Source: Geodermatophilus marinus
Lineage (GTDB): Bacteria > Actinomycetota > Actinomycetes > Mycobacteriales > Geodermatophilaceae
NCBI RefSeq assembly: GCF_003428645.1
Contig: NZ_QVQH01000005.1
Coordinates: 124,001 to 188,000, forward strand
DNA length: 64,000 nt
Reading direction: 5' to 3'
How positions within the stretch are numbered: position 1 is the stretch's first letter; each line of letters opens with the position of its first letter. Shown piece by piece: positions 8,601 through 15,996 of the stretch. Made by a program: the position numbers and the translations under genes. The notes beneath the pieces are model-generated. The model saw nothing but the letters and a program-made list of their open reading frames with translations, was not told where the DNA came from and ran no database searches.

Positions 8601-9296
8601 TCAGCGCAGCCCGGCGGTGACCCGGGCGGCGGCCTCGGCCACCGCCCGGCCGGTGCGGTCGGTGTCCACCGTCGCGTCGACGTAGACCACGGCGAGGGCA
8701 CCCCGGGCGCCGCCGTCCGGGCCGAGCACGGGGGCGGCCACCGACCGCATGCCGGGGATCACCTCGCCGTGGGAGGTCGCCCACCCGGTGCGCCGGGCCT
8801 CGGCGAGCTCCGGCCGGTCCCCGGGCGCGGGGGGCTCGGGCATGAGCAGGGCCAGGCCGGGGGCGCCGCGGCCCACCGGGTGGCGGGTGCCGGGCCGGTA
8901 CACCACGTGCGCGGTGGTGTCCTGCGGCTCCACGGTGGTCACGGTGACGGCGTCCCCGCCCGCGCGGACCACCAGGAAGGCCGTCATGCCCAGCTCGGCC
9001 ACCAGCGCGTGCAGCCGCGGCAGGGCCGCCGCCTGCAGCCCCGACCGCACCCCGCGGGCCAGGACCGCGACGCCCAGGCCGAGCCAGTAGTGCCCGGCGT
9101 CGTCGCGCTCCACCAGGTCGTGGTCCTCCAGCGTCCGCAGCAGCCGGTAGGCGATCGAGCGGTGCAGCGACAGCGCCGCGGCGATCTCGGCGACCGGCTG
9201 CGGCCGGCCGACGGCGGCCAGGTGCTCGAGCACCCGGATGCCGCGGTCGAGCGTCTGCGACTGCGGGGCGCCCACCGCCCCCGCGTCTGCCGCCAT
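8601..9296 (-). CDS. IclR-family transcriptional regulator
   Basis: This is a 231-residue IclR protein. The winged helix covers about residues 14-75 (TLDRGIRVLEHLAA, AEIAAALSLHRSIAYRLLRT), and the C-terminal ligand-binding domain has LGMTAFLVVR and VEPQDTTAHVVYRPGTRHPVG split over its core. The ATG at 9296 is chosen for the GGGAGGGA just upstream and the normal family length. It precedes the amidohydrolase gene on the same strand and most likely senses that enzyme's substrate or product. It is divergent from the large MalT-like regulator with a 170-bp gap. Confidence 0.9.
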   Translation of the reverse strand: MAADAGAVGAPQSQTLDRGIRVLEHLAAVGRPQPVAEIAAALSLHRSIAYRLLRTLEDHDLVERDDAGHYWLGLGVAVLARGVRSGLQAAALPRLHALVAELGMTAFLVVRAGGDAVTVTTVEPQDTTAHVVYRPGTRHPVGRGAPGLALLMPEPPAPGDRPELAEARRTGWATSHGEVIPGMRSVAAPVLGPDGGARGALAVVYVDATVDTDRTGRAVAEAAARVTAGLR

Positions 9297-9466
9297 CACG
9301 CCGTCCCTCCCCGAGACCCGCTGCCCGCCCGAGCCTACGAGAACCCCGGGCGCGGACCGGGGCACGCCGCCGCACCCGCGTGACGAGCCGGTACCGGAAC
9401 AGCCCGGTCACCCGGATGGCGGGCAATCCTGTTGAGGGCCGCTCCTGTCGCGCGCCAGGATGCCGC

Positions 9467-12202
9467 ATGGCCGTGGGGGAAGCACGCCCGCCGTCCGTGC
9501 CCCTGCCCAAGATCCAGGTGCCGCGGATCGCCCTGGCCGTGCTCGACCGGCCGAGGCTGCTGGCGGCGCTCGGCTGGTCCACCGACGACCCGGCCGCCGT
9601 CCCCACCGGGGAGGCCGGCGAGGTGGTCGAGGTGTCCGCCCCGGCGGGCTACGGCAAGACCACCCTGCTCGCCGCGCACGCGCAGGCACTGCGCGCCCGG
9701 CAGCGACCGGTCGGCTGGGTGACGTGCGACCGGTTCGACGCCGACCCGGTGCAGCTGTGGGCGGCGGTCCTCGCGACGCTCTCGGTGGGCCTCGTCCGCT
9801 CCACGGCGGACCCGGCCGCGGCCCGGGCGCTCGGGGGCCTGAGCCCGCCCCGGACGCTGGACCCGGCGTTCCTGGCCGAGTTCGCCGAGGCCGTGGACGC
9901 GGTGGGGGAGCCGGTCACGCTGGTCCTCGACGACGTCCACGTGCTCACCGGGGAGACGGTCCGCGACGACCTCGCCGAGCTGGTGCGCAACCTCCCCGAG
10001 CAGCTGCGCCTGGTGCTCGGCAGCCGGCACCGGCCCGGGCCCCTGCTGCACCGGGTCCGCCTCGCCGGGCGCCTGCGGGAGATCGGCGCCGCGGACCTCG
10101 CCTTCACCCGCGAGGAGATCGGCCGGCTGCTCCGGGACCAGCAGGTCGAGCTGGGCGGGGCGGACCTGGACACGCTGTGGCGCCGCACGGAGGGCTGGCC
10201 GGCCGCCGTGCGCCTGGCCGGGCTGGCCCTGGCCGTCGAGCCGGACCCGGCCGGGTTCGTGGCGCGCTTCGCCGGGGACGACCGCGCGATCGCCGACTAC
10301 CTCGTGTCGGAGATCCTCTCCCGCCAGCCCGAGCACGTGCAGCGGTTCCTGCTCGACACCTGCGTGGCCGAGGAGCTCACCGTCGAGCTGGCCGCGGCGC
10401 TGTCGGGGCGGGCCGACGCCGGTGCGCTGCTCGACGGCCTCGAGCGGGCGAACGCGCTGGTGAACCGGCTCGGCCGGCTGGGGACCTGGTACCGGTACCA
10501 CGCCCTGCTGCGCACGTTCCTGCTCGGCGAGCTGCGCAGCCGGGACCTCGGGGCGGCCCGGGAGCGGCACGCCCGGGCCGCGCGGTGGTTCGCCGACGCC
10601 GGGCGGCCCGGCCCGGCGCTCGAGCACGCGGTGGCCGCCGCCGACGACGTCACCGCGCGGGACCTGCTCGCCGGCCACGGCCTCACCCTCCTGCTGTCGG
10701 GTCAGGCCCAGCTCATCGCACGGGTGCTGGCGACGGCACCGCCCGCCGTGCTGGACGACCCGGACGTGGCGCTGCTCGGCGCCATCGCCGCGCTGCAGTC
10801 GGGCGACGTGGCGTCCGCCGACCGGACGCTGGCCCGGTTCCGGACGCTGCCAGCGGGAACGGGGGACCGGACCCGCCGGCTGCGGGACAGCGCGCTGCTC
10901 TACCGCGCGCGGCTGCGCGCCGACCTCGACGTCCTGGGCGACGCGCGCGTGCGGGCCGGCCCGTCGGCCACCGACGGCGGCGACATCGACGCGGACCTGC
11001 TCTTCCTGCTCAACCGCGCCACCCTGCGGGTGCCGGCCGGTGACGAGCCCGGCGCGATGGCCGATGCCCTGGCCGCGCTCGAGCTGGGCCGGCGGTACGG
11101 GCGGGACCACGTCACCCTGGACTGCCTGAACCTGCTCTCCGGGATCTGCACCGGTGCCGGGGACCTGCCGGCCGCCCGCCGGTGGGCGCAGGAGGCGATC
11201 GCGTTCGCCGGCGAGCGCGGGTGGGGGTCCTCGGCCCGGCTGGCCTACTCGCACGTCATCCTGGCGTGGGCGGCCTACCAGGAGCTCGACCTCGAGACGG
11301 CGTCCCGCGAGGCACCGGTGGCCGTGGCCCTGCTCCAGCACGCGGTCGAGCCCGAGATCGACGGGGCGGCGCGCTCCGGGGAGGCGATCATCGCCTTCGA
11401 CCGCCCGCCTGAGCGGCGCGCGGCGCTGCGCCGGCTCCGGCAGCTGTGGGACCACCTGCCCGGGGCGCACCCGTCCCCGCACCTGACCGCCTTCGCCGCG
11501 CTGGCCGAGGTGCACATGAGCCTGGCCCTCGGCGAGCGGGCCCGGGCCGGTGAGGTGGTCGCGCGGGTGGCCCGCCTGCTGGGCGGCACCGGCGACGCCG
11601 ACGTGCTCCGGGCGCTCCCGCTCCTGGAGCGCAGCCGGTACGAGCAGGCGCGGGCGGCGGTGGCGCCGGCGCTCTCCGGGGCGCGGGCGACGACCGTGAC
11701 CACCGTCGAGGTGACCGCCTGGTTGGTCGAGGCGGTGGCGACCGCGCACGCGGGCATGTCGGAGGCGGCGCACCGGGCGGTGCTGCGCGCGCTCGCGATC
11801 GCCGGCCCGCGCCGGGTCATGCGACCGTTCTACGACCTCGGCCCCCGGCTGCGGGAGCTGCTGCTGGCCACGATCGGGCGCGCGGGACCCGCCGAGCCGT
11901 TCCTGGCCGAGCTGCTCGGGGCGTGGGCGGCCGCCCGGCGGTGGCAGGACCGGGTGCAGGGAACGGCACCGTCGGCGGGGGAGGGTGCCCGCGACGGCCG
12001 GGGGTTGCGCAGCCCGCTCACCGCACGGGAGGTCGAGCTGCTGCACGACCTGCCCTCGATGCTGACCGTGGAGGAGATCGCCGCCCAGCACGTGGTCAGC
12101 GTGAACACGGTGAAGACCCACCTGCGGTCGCTCTACCGCAAGCTCGGGGTGACCACCCGGCGCGACGCCGTCGCCGCGGCGCGGCGGATGTACCTCGCCT
12201 GA
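9467..12202 (+). CDS. MalT-like STAND ATPase / LuxR-family (LAL) transcriptional activator
   Basis: This 911-residue protein has the MalT/LAL layout. Walker A SAPAGYGKTT is at residues 57-66, Walker B VTLVLDDVHVL is near 148, and a winged-helix/arm region with RTFLLGELRSR follows. A long TPR-like helical sensor domain spans about residues 400-820. The C-terminal LuxR helix-turn-helix starts at LTAREVELLHDL and contains VSVNTVKTHLRSLYRKLG. MalT (901 residues in E. coli) activates when bound to ATP and an inducer sugar. The ATG at 9467 has AGGA seven bases upstream; a GTG start 87 bases earlier is possible. The first of about ten MalT-box-like inverted repeats begins 33 bp after its stop codon, so it is the prime candidate for their regulator. 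Confidence 0.9.
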   Translation: MAVGEARPPSVPLPKIQVPRIALAVLDRPRLLAALGWSTDDPAAVPTGEAGEVVEVSAPAGYGKTTLLAAHAQALRARQRPVGWVTCDRFDADPVQLWAAVLATLSVGLVRSTADPAAARALGGLSPPRTLDPAFLAEFAEAVDAVGEPVTLVLDDVHVLTGETVRDDLAELVRNLPEQLRLVLGSRHRPGPLLHRVRLAGRLREIGAADLAFTREEIGRLLRDQQVELGGADLDTLWRRTEGWPAAVRLAGLALAVEPDPAGFVARFAGDDRAIADYLVSEILSRQPEHVQRFLLDTCVAEELTVELAAALSGRADAGALLDGLERANALVNRLGRLGTWYRYHALLRTFLLGELRSRDLGAARERHARAARWFADAGRPGPALEHAVAAADDVTARDLLAGHGLTLLLSGQAQLIARVLATAPPAVLDDPDVALLGAIAALQSGDVASADRTLARFRTLPAGTGDRTRRLRDSALLYRARLRADLDVLGDARVRAGPSATDGGDIDADLLFLLNRATLRVPAGDEPGAMADALAALELGRRYGRDHVTLDCLNLLSGICTGAGDLPAARRWAQEAIAFAGERGWGSSARLAYSHVILAWAAYQELDLETASREAPVAVALLQHAVEPEIDGAARSGEAIIAFDRPPERRAALRRLRQLWDHLPGAHPSPHLTAFAALAEVHMSLALGERARAGEVVARVARLLGGTGDADVLRALPLLERSRYEQARAAVAPALSGARATTVTTVEVTAWLVEAVATAHAGMSEAAHRAVLRALAIAGPRRVMRPFYDLGPRLRELLLATIGRAGPAEPFLAELLGAWAAARRWQDRVQGTAPSAGEGARDGRGLRSPLTAREVELLHDLPSMLTVEEIAAQHVVSVNTVKTHLRSLYRKLGVTTRRDAVAAARRMYLA

Positions 12203-12234
12203 CCGCCGCCGGCCCGCGCGGCCGCGGGTCCCGG

Positions 12235-12253
12235 CTCACCCCGCCCGGATGAG
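12235..12253. promoter_or_regulatory. MalT-box-like 19-bp inverted repeat (copy 1)
   Basis: CTCACCC-CGCCC-GGATGAG. It ends 66 bp before the YihY-family start codon and begins 33 bp after the MalT-like gene. The right arm continues as CCGGATGAGG, close to the E. coli MalT box. Confidence 0.7.
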
Positions 12254-12319
12254 GCCCCACCGGCGGGGCGGGGGAGAGGCTGGCAGGGTCCCGCGGCGAG
12301 GACAGGGAGCACGCATGGG

Positions 12320-13195
12320 GTGGCACGGGCCCCGGGGGCGCAGGTGCTGACCACCTCGCGGGCCCGCGGCGTGGAACGTCGGCTGGGGGCGACCTTCCCC
12401 GGCCGCTGCCTGGCCTCCTTCGTGGCCCTCCAGGGGGCCGACCGGGCCATGGCCATCGCCGCGCAGACGCTGACGGCGCTGGTCCCGCTGCTGCTGCTGA
12501 TCGGCGTGCTCGCACCGGCCGACGGCCGCGCGGCGTTCTCGACCTTCCTCGTCGACCGCTTCCGGCTCACGGGGACGACCGCGCAGGTCGTCGCCCACCT
12601 CTTCGCCCGCCCTCCCGACGGCTCCATCGGCGTGCTGAGCGCCCTCCTGCTGGTCTTCTCGGGCGTCACGCTCAGCCGCCGGCTGCAGCGGATGTACCTG
12701 CACGCCTGGCGGCTGGAGCCGGTCCGCGGGATCGCGGCCTCCCGGGACGCCGCGCTGGGGCTGGCCGTGCTGCTGGCCGCGGTCAGCCTGCTCGCCCTGG
12801 CCCGGTCCCTGGTCGCCGAGCTACCGCTGCACGAGGTGCTGGGCTGGGCGCTCTCCGTGGCGACCGGCCTCGTGCTGTGGACGACGGTCCCCTGGCTGCT
12901 GCTGGGCCGGCGGCTGGCCTGGGGCCGGCTGCTGCCCGCCGGCGCGCTCGCCGCGGCCTGCTGCGGTGGGTACGCCATCGCCTCGGCGGTCTACATGCCC
13001 CGGCTGATCGAGAGCTACAGCCGCCGGTACGGCATGTTCGGGGTGACCCTGGCGCTCGTCGGGTGGCTGCTGTGCATCGCGGTCATCGTCGTCGCCACCA
13101 CCGTCGTCGCCGCCGAGTGGGACCGGTCCCCGCCGTCGTGGGCGCGGCGGCCGCGGACGGCGCCGGGCCCCGACGCCGGGGCCGGCAGCGGGTGA
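12320..13195 (+). CDS. YihY/BrkB-family inner-membrane protein
   Basis: This 291-residue membrane protein belongs to the YihY family (historically called ribonuclease BN, a name now rejected for this family). About six hydrophobic segments are visible, including TALVPLLLLIGVL, ALGLAVLLAAVSLLAL, ATGLVLWTTVPWLLL, ALAAACCGGYAIASAVYMPR and TLALVGWLLCIAVIVVATTVV. It ends in a charged, Pro-rich cytosolic tail. Function is unknown. Start codons GTG 12320 and GTG 12344 are both possible; the nearby ATG at 12315 is in another frame and stops quickly. A MalT-box-like repeat lies just upstream. Confidence 0.8.
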   Translation: MARAPGAQVLTTSRARGVERRLGATFPGRCLASFVALQGADRAMAIAAQTLTALVPLLLLIGVLAPADGRAAFSTFLVDRFRLTGTTAQVVAHLFARPPDGSIGVLSALLLVFSGVTLSRRLQRMYLHAWRLEPVRGIAASRDAALGLAVLLAAVSLLALARSLVAELPLHEVLGWALSVATGLVLWTTVPWLLLGRRLAWGRLLPAGALAAACCGGYAIASAVYMPRLIESYSRRYGMFGVTLALVGWLLCIAVIVVATTVVAAEWDRSPPSWARRPRTAPGPDAGAGSG

Positions 13196-13250
13196 GGGCC
13201 AACGCGGGGACACGGGCGGCCGACCGGGTGCGGCCGGGGAGGAGGGCGCC

Positions 13251-14600
13251 GTGGACGACGCGGTGGTGGCCGTCGTCGCGGCGGCGGTCTTCGCGTGGGG
13301 GGTGCTCTCGGCGCGGCTGGAACGGGCCGACCTGACGGCGCCGATCGTCTTCCTGGGCCTCGGGGCGCTCCTGGCCGCCGCGGGGGTGGCCGACGGCGCC
13401 ACCGATCCCGGCGTCCTCCGGTCGCTGGCCGAGGTCACGCTCGTCTGGGTGCTGTTCTCCGACGCGGCGCGGGTCCGCCCCCAGGACCTGCGCGAGGACT
13501 CCGGTCGCTACCTGCGGCTGCTCCTGGTCGGGCTGCCCCTGACCGTCGGCGCGGGTTGGGCGACGGCCGCCTGGATCCTGCCCGGGGTCGACGTGTGGCT
13601 GGCGCTGCTGGTCGCCGCGGCGCTCGCGCCGACCGACGCCGCGCTGGGCCTGCCGGTGGTCTCCGACCCGGCCGTCCCCGCCCGGGTCCGCCGGATGATC
13701 ACCGTGGAGAGCGGGCTCAACGACGGCATCGCGACCCCGGTCGTCATGTTCGCCCTCGCCGGGGCCGCCTCGGCGGAGGGGCTGGCCGGGGCGCCGGGGC
13801 TGCCCGAGGCGCTGCTGGAGCTCGCGGTCGGCGCGGCCACCGGTGCCGGGCTGGGCGCCGCCGGCGGCGCCCTCCTGCGGCAGGCCCGGCGGCACGGCTG
13901 GGCCGAGGAGGGCTTCGCGGGCATCGCCGTCCTCGCCCTGGCCCTCGCCGCGTACGCCGGTGCGCTGGTCGTCGACGGCAACGGGTTCGTCGCGGCCTTC
14001 TGCGGCGGGCTGGCCTTCGGTGCGACCGCCGGCCGGCGCGGCCCCGCCGAGCTGGAGTTCACCGAGCAGGCGTCGGGCCTGGTCTCGCTGCTCGTCTGGC
14101 TCGTGTTCGGGGCGGTCGCCGTCCCGGTGGTCGTGGACGCCGCGTCGCCCGCCGCGGTGGTGTACGCGCTGGCCAGCCTGACGGTCCTGCGGCTGGTCCC
14201 GGTCGCGCTGGCGCTGCTCGGGTCGGGTCTCGACCGCGCGACGGTGCTCTTCGTCGGCTGGTTCGGCCCGCGCGGCCTGGCCTCCGTGGTCTTCGCGCTC
14301 ATCGCCCTCGAGGAGCTCGGCGCCGGCGCGGAGGCGGCGACGGTGGTCATCGCGCTGACCGTGGTGCTCAGCGTGCTGGCCCACGGCGCCACGGCCGGGC
14401 CGCTGGCCGCCCGATACGGCGCCCGGCCGCACCCCGCGCCGGCGGAGGGGCGGCCGGGACGGGGTGCGGCCGACCTGCCCCTGCGGGGACTCCACCCGCG
14501 GTCCTCGTCGCGCCCGGTCACCCGCTCCGAGGGAGGGCGGGTGCCCGGACCACCCTCATCCTGGGGACGGCGAGCGCGCCGCGGCGGAGGTGGGCGATGA
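13251..14600 (+). CDS. Cation/proton antiporter, CPA1 (NhaP) family
   Basis: This 449-residue inner-membrane antiporter would exchange Na+ or K+ for H+. It has about 12 hydrophobic helices. The CPA1 signatures are ALAPTDAALGLPV, containing the transport-site Asp, and ESGLNDGIATPVV, containing the Asn-Asp pair. Later helices include GWFGPRGLASVVFALI. A ~50-residue charged tail follows the last helix. The GTG start has GGGAGGAGGGCG upstream. It overlaps the next gene by 4 bp (ATGA), indicating translational coupling to a membrane protein of unknown function. Confidence 0.88.
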   Translation: MDDAVVAVVAAAVFAWGVLSARLERADLTAPIVFLGLGALLAAAGVADGATDPGVLRSLAEVTLVWVLFSDAARVRPQDLREDSGRYLRLLLVGLPLTVGAGWATAAWILPGVDVWLALLVAAALAPTDAALGLPVVSDPAVPARVRRMITVESGLNDGIATPVVMFALAGAASAEGLAGAPGLPEALLELAVGAATGAGLGAAGGALLRQARRHGWAEEGFAGIAVLALALAAYAGALVVDGNGFVAAFCGGLAFGATAGRRGPAELEFTEQASGLVSLLVWLVFGAVAVPVVVDAASPAAVVYALASLTVLRLVPVALALLGSGLDRATVLFVGWFGPRGLASVVFALIALEELGAGAEAATVVIALTVVLSVLAHGATAGPLAARYGARPHPAPAEGRPGRGAADLPLRGLHPRSSSRPVTRSEGGRVPGPPSSWGRRARRGGGGR

Positions 14601-15367
14601 CGCAGGCGAGGGACGACGGCGGTCAGGGGCCGGGCCCCGGCGGTGCCCCGGGCCCGATGAGCACGGCGACCCCGGCGGCCCCGCCCCCCCGGCCGGACGC
14701 CGATCGCGGCACGGGGGGCGCCGCCGGGGCGGCGCCGGCCGCGGACCGCGGCACCGCCCGCCGGTCGACGATGGAGCTGGTCGCGGTCGTCGTCCTGGCG
14801 ACCACCACCATCCTCACCGCCTGGTCGGCCTTCCAGTCCAGCAAGTGGGGCGGGGCCATGTCGATCGCCTTCAGCGAGGCGTCGTCGTCGCGGATCGAGG
14901 CCGCCCGCCTGGACGGCGCCGCGAACGTGCGGACCTCCAACCACATCGCGCTGTTCACCCAGTGGGCCGCCGCCGTGGGGGCCCAGGACGCGCAGCTCGC
15001 CGACTTCCTCGTCGCGCGGTTCCCCGAGCCGCTGGCGACCGCGCACGCGGACTGGCTGGCCACCACCCCGCCCGGCGTCGTCCCCGCGGGCTCGCCGTTC
15101 GACATGCCGTCCTACGTCCTGCCCGAGCGGGTCGAGGCCCAGGCGGCGGACGCGCGGGCCGCCGGACGCTTCGGGGCCGCCCTGGCCAACAACCAGCGCG
15201 GCGACAACTACACGATCCTGACCGTGCTGTTCGCCACCGTCCTCTTCTTCACGGCGATGTCCACCAAGGTGCAGGCGCTGCGGTCGCAGCAGGCGCTGCT
15301 CGGCGCGGCCGTCGTGCTCGGCCTGGTCGGCGTCGGCTTCCTCATCGGCTTCCCGAAGCTGGTGTGA
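14597..15367 (+). CDS. Predicted membrane protein, coupled to the CPA1 antiporter
   Basis: This is a 256-residue protein. A Pro/Ala/Gly-rich cytosolic N-terminus of about 55 residues leads to one helix (MELVAVVVLATTTILTAWSA). A ~130-residue soluble domain follows (QSSKWGGAMSIAFSEASSSR, then helices rich in Ala and acidic residues), and two closely spaced C-terminal helices end it (YTILTVLFATVLFFTAMS and LLGAAVVLGLVGVGFLIGF). The layout resembles DUF4337-type proteins but I cannot assign it firmly. Its ATG overlaps the antiporter stop, with GGAGG upstream, so it may be an accessory subunit. Confidence 0.7.
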   Translation: MTQARDDGGQGPGPGGAPGPMSTATPAAPPPRPDADRGTGGAAGAAPAADRGTARRSTMELVAVVVLATTTILTAWSAFQSSKWGGAMSIAFSEASSSRIEAARLDGAANVRTSNHIALFTQWAAAVGAQDAQLADFLVARFPEPLATAHADWLATTPPGVVPAGSPFDMPSYVLPERVEAQAADARAAGRFGAALANNQRGDNYTILTVLFATVLFFTAMSTKVQALRSQQALLGAAVVLGLVGVGFLIGFPKLV

Positions 15368-15445
15368 CGGGTGGACGGCCGGACCGTCGACGTCCGCGCC
15401 GACCACCCGGTCACCCGGTCGCCCGCCCCCGACCCCGCGGCCGGG

Positions 15446-15464
15446 GGCGCCCCCGCGGGGTGAG
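15446..15464. promoter_or_regulatory. Weak MalT-box-like inverted repeat
   Basis: GGCGCCC-CCGCG-GGGTGAG matches the right half well and the left half only 4 of 7. It ends 91 bp before the 125-residue hypothetical gene. It is listed as a doubtful member of the operator family because position and right arm fit. Confidence 0.3.
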
Positions 15465-15555
15465 CAGCCGGTGCGTTTGGCCGCCGGGCCGCGGGGAACG
15501 ACCCGGGGCAGGTGCCGAGCCACGGGCGGCCGTCGCGGTGGAGCAGGAGGACGCC

Positions 15556-15933
15556 GTGGCCGAGAACAGCCCCGACCTGCCCGGCCCGGGCCGGCCGGCC
15601 CTCCCGCCGCAGCCGGCCGTCGTCGAGTCGGTGCGGGCGGCGCTCGCGCCCTACCCGTGGCGAGGGCTCACCGGCCCCGTCGTCGCTGCCCTGGCCGTGG
15701 CGGCGGCCGACGTGGCCCGCGGAGCGGGAGCCGTCGGCCCGCCCGGTGACCCGCTCCTGCGCCGCGACCCCCGGGTCGGCGCGCTGGTCGCTGCCCTCGG
15801 TCCGGACCCGGGGTGGCGCCGGCTCACCGTGGAGGAGTTCTCGCGGCGCCTCGCCGAGGCCCTGGCCGGGGTCGAGGAGCGGGCCCTGTGGCTGGACGTC
15901 GAACTCGGGTGGCTGCTCGACCGGCCCGCGTGA
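15556..15933 (+). CDS. Hypothetical protein, 125 residues
   Basis: I do not recognise the family. The protein is soluble, mildly acidic and rich in Ala, Leu and Arg. It has a short Pro-rich N-terminus, then likely helices (VESVRAALAPYPWRGL, VVAALAVAAADVARG, LTVEEFSRRLAEALAGVEER), ending WLDVELGWLLDRPA. The GTG start is chosen because GGAGGACGCC precedes it; upstream in-frame starts lack a clear ribosome binding site. It lies alone between the antiporter pair and the convergent arylsulfatase. Confidence 0.6.
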   Translation: MAENSPDLPGPGRPALPPQPAVVESVRAALAPYPWRGLTGPVVAALAVAAADVARGAGAVGPPGDPLLRRDPRVGALVAALGPDPGWRRLTVEEFSRRLAEALAGVEERALWLDVELGWLLDRPA

Positions 15934-15996
15934 GCCGCCGTCGTCGCGGGTGGGCCGGTCGTCACCGGCGGGCCCTCCTCACTGGCGGGCCCCTCC

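Noticed and set aside
9405-9424. GGTCACCCGGATGGCGGG upstream of the MalT-like gene as a further operator copy
   Set aside because: The half-sites touch with no spacer and the right arm fits poorly (GGATGGC), so autoregulation is not supported by sequence.
12315-12350. ATG at 12315 as start of the YihY-family gene
   Set aside because: Its frame stops after 11 codons; the membrane protein is in the GTG 12320 frame.
14556-14575. CTCATCC half-site near the end of the antiporter gene
   Set aside because: No matching right arm is present at the 19-bp spacing.
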